Assembly: GCA_947588775.1 (NCBI GenBank)
Contig: CANPZQ010000101.1
Location: 1-7,251 of the forward strand
Direction: 5' to 3'
DNA length: 7,251 bases
Origin: an uncultured Clostridia bacterium
GTDB lineage: Bacteria > Bacillota > Clostridia > Oscillospirales > Ruminococcaceae
Positions 6,213 to 7,251 of the stretch are shown here, piece by piece. Made by a program: the position numbers and the translations under genes. Within the stretch, counting starts at the first letter, position 1, and each line of letters starts with the position of its first letter. Below the pieces are notes generated by a model. It saw only the letters and a program-made list of their open reading frames with translations, was not told the DNA's origin and searched no databases.

Positions 6213-6298
6213 GGCGCGGCGGAAAAAGCGGGGGGTGTTGAGGGAAATGGCGGGGGCGGGCGGGTGGGGCCGACGAAGGGAGCTTTTTCCGCCGCGGC
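6213..6298 (+). repeat. G-rich palindromic repeat, copy 2
   Basis: Second copy of the element at 786-869, 16 bases after the hslO stop. The arms 6215-6229 and 6282-6296 pair over 15 consecutive bases. The left arm reads GGCGCGGCGGAAAAAGC from 6213, with one G-G mismatch (6214/6297) near the outer end. The interior repeats GGGGGTGTTGAGGGAA (6231-6246), four G-runs with single-base spacers (6252-6269) and GCCGACGAA (6269-6277). Three stem positions that are G-C in copy 1 are A-T here, on both arms. It lies 18 bases upstream of the next promoter's -35 box, and no second hairpin like 870-936 accompanies this copy. Confidence 0.8.
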
Positions 6299-6316
6299 GG
6301 TGAAATAGATACGCCC

Positions 6317-6345
6317 TTGACCTTTTCGCAATTATGTGCTAAAAT
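6317..6345 (+). promoter_or_regulatory. Strong sigma-A-type promoter for the membrane-protein gene
   Basis: TTGACC (6317-6322), a 17-base spacer, and TAAAAT (6340-6345) preceded by TGC (extended -10). This is the best -35 in the window. Transcription would start near 6352, only about 20 bases before the ATG, so the leader is very short and mostly ribosome binding site. Confidence 0.8.
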
Positions 6346-6371
6346 GATAAAAACTGAAGGAGGAATTTGCT

Positions 6372-6905
6372 ATGGAAGAAAATGACAGCCTGAGAACAAT
6401 CCTCTACGGGTGGGCAAGGTTCGGGCTATTCTGGCTGATTAACGTCTTTGCGCTGATAATCGGCAAAACCGCTATTTTAGGCGTTGTAGGCACCTTTGTG
6501 CCGAAGCTTGCGCTCTATGACAACCCCGAAACGCTGAGCTTTCTTTCGTGGCTGATTCCGTTCTGGCTCCTCACATGGCTTTTCTGGGACGACGCGAAGC
6601 GGCACACCGCCTACGGGCTCTACAACCCCGTCGCCGTCGCGATAATTCTTCTTCTGACTGCCGCGGTTTACTACCTGCCGATTCTCGTCATCACGAGCAT
6701 CGACGACCTCAGCGACCCGAGGGCGATTTCGGCGGTGACAAGCCTCTACTTCCCGAGCCTTTGGTTCTCGAAAATCGACGACGACCCAGAGGTTTACGGG
6801 CTTATCGGCACCGCCGCGCAGGCCGCAATCTGCATGCTAAGCTACCTCATCGGGCATAAATACTATCTCAAAAAATTCGCCGAGGAGGACGGCGACGAGG
6901 AATAG
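6372..6905 (+). CDS. Hypothetical membrane protein with four predicted helices
   Basis: I do not recognise this 177-residue protein. Hydrophobic segments suitable for membrane spans are at about 16-41, 56-72, 86-108 and 141-161. The loop between the first pair contains PKLALYDNPET. The loop after span two (DDAKRHTAYGLYN, 73-85) is partly basic. The loop between spans three and four is acidic and aromatic (SIDDLSDPR, WFSKIDDDPEVYG). The tail KKFAEEDGDEE is strongly charged. An even number of spans with charged ends suggests both termini are cytoplasmic, but this is inference. The start is firm: GAAGGAGG (6356-6363) sits 8 bases before the ATG, with its own promoter. It is a single-gene transcript ending at a terminator 60 bases on. 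Codon choice matches its neighbours, so it looks resident rather than recently acquired. Confidence 0.75.
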   Translation: MEENDSLRTILYGWARFGLFWLINVFALIIGKTAILGVVGTFVPKLALYDNPETLSFLSWLIPFWLLTWLFWDDAKRHTAYGLYNPVAVAIILLLTAAVYYLPILVITSIDDLSDPRAISAVTSLYFPSLWFSKIDDDPEVYGLIGTAAQAAICMLSYLIGHKYYLKKFAEEDGDEE

Positions 6906-6963
6906 AAAATATAAAAGCAGACGTAAATGGTAGCCCCTAATAAAACAACTTTTGAATGTTTTC

Positions 6964-6997
6964 CGAACCGATGTATCACTGCATCGGTTCGTTTTTT
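6964..6997 (+). terminator. Intrinsic terminator after the membrane-protein gene
   Basis: A perfect 10-bp stem pairs CGAACCGATG (6964-6973) with CATCGGTTCG (6982-6991) around an 8-base loop, followed at once by TTTTTT (6992-6997). It reads in the + direction. The right half overlaps the last codons of the minus-strand recombinase remnant, so that gene's end and this terminator share DNA. Confidence 0.85.
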
Positions 6998-7230
6998 ATA
7001 TCCTCAAACAGACTTTTAGGCAAGATTCCCACAAAATCATAGGAAATATCGATGTCCACAACCCGCTTGCCATCGACTTTTTTAGGCTTGTGAACGTATA
7101 TCGCCTTGACTAAATCATTAAGTATCGCTGGTGTAAATAGGCTTTTTGCTGAATAATTCAGACTGTGCGCCCTCGTGAGATTATGCAAAACCGTGTCATT
7201 TAGTAACAAATTAGTAACACGAAAACGCTG
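6976..7230 (-). pseudogene. Remnant: C-terminal end of a large serine recombinase (DUF4368-like)
   Basis: On the minus strand, about 60 residues match the C-terminal end of large serine recombinases/resolvases found in clostridial mobile elements. The pattern SLFTPAILNDLVKAIYVHKPKKVDGKRVVDIDISYDFVG resembles the DUF4368 consensus as I know it (LTP.LLN.LI..I.VHE...DGKR.Q.VDIYYNFVG). The reading frame closes upstream at a TAG (7231-7233), leaving roughly 85 codons. No catalytic serine domain, recombinase domain or zinc ribbon is present. The first available start is a TTG at 7209 with no convincing ribosome binding site. The stretch before the match (LLNDTVLHNLTRAH) is not recognisable as recombinase. 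It is therefore a truncated relic, not a working enzyme. The flanking DNA is visibly more AT-rich than the operons to the left, as expected of a mobile-element scar. Confidence 0.6.
7200..7218 (-). repeat. Tandem TTAGTAAC boxes
   Basis: TTAGTAAC occurs at 7200-7207 and 7211-7218, separated by AAA, giving an 11-base period (GTTACTAA on the minus strand). It lies at the upstream edge of the recombinase remnant, just inside the frame-closing stop. It may be a recombination footprint or small protein-binding site, or chance in AT-rich DNA. Confidence 0.35.
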
Positions 7231-7251
7231 CTATTTGTTTGACGTGGTTAT

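Noticed and set aside
5062..6331. Two long antisense open frames (319 and 359 codons) opposite hslO
   Set aside because: They mirror hslO and the methyltransferase end, one runs through the palindrome and a promoter, and neither shows domains or a ribosome binding site.

Overview
The window looks like chromosomal DNA of a low-to-mid GC Gram-positive bacterium of the class Clostridia, probably an uncultured gut-type relative of Oscillospiraceae/Ruminococcaceae. This is inferred from strong AGGAGG-type ribosome binding sites, a lonA-engB pair in the order known from Bacillus and Clostridia, a YerC-family TrpR-like regulator, a bacterial FatA/FatB-like acyl-ACP thioesterase, and a DUF4368-type recombinase remnant. 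No gene fixes the genus.

Layout: (1) 23-736, acyl-ACP thioesterase, followed by an intrinsic terminator. (2) 737-1138, about 400 bases without a credible gene. It holds that terminator, a GC-rich palindromic repeat with a G-run core (786-869), a second long imperfect hairpin directly beside it (870-936), a spaced pair of CCCGACGTCT boxes, and the lon promoter. (3) 1139-4122, lon and engB, joined by a TGATG overlap. (4) 4123-4260, A-tract DNA and a second promoter. (5) 4261-6196, a tight operon of a YerC-like regulator, a class I methyltransferase and Hsp33 (hslO), with gaps of 0 and 1 base. (6) 6197-6371, a second copy of the palindromic G-rich repeat and then a strong promoter. (7) 6372-6905, an unrecognised four-helix membrane protein. 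(8) 6906-7251, an AT-richer tail with an intrinsic terminator and, on the minus strand, the C-terminal end of a large serine recombinase cut off from the rest of its gene.

The genes form a quality-control neighbourhood: Lon degrades damaged proteins, Hsp33 holds unfolding proteins under oxidative stress, and EngB supports assembly of the large ribosomal subunit. The least explained signal is the G-rich palindrome. Its two copies keep nearly the same interior while their arms change in step, so base pairing is preserved although the sequence differs. I found no convincing new multi-gene system here.
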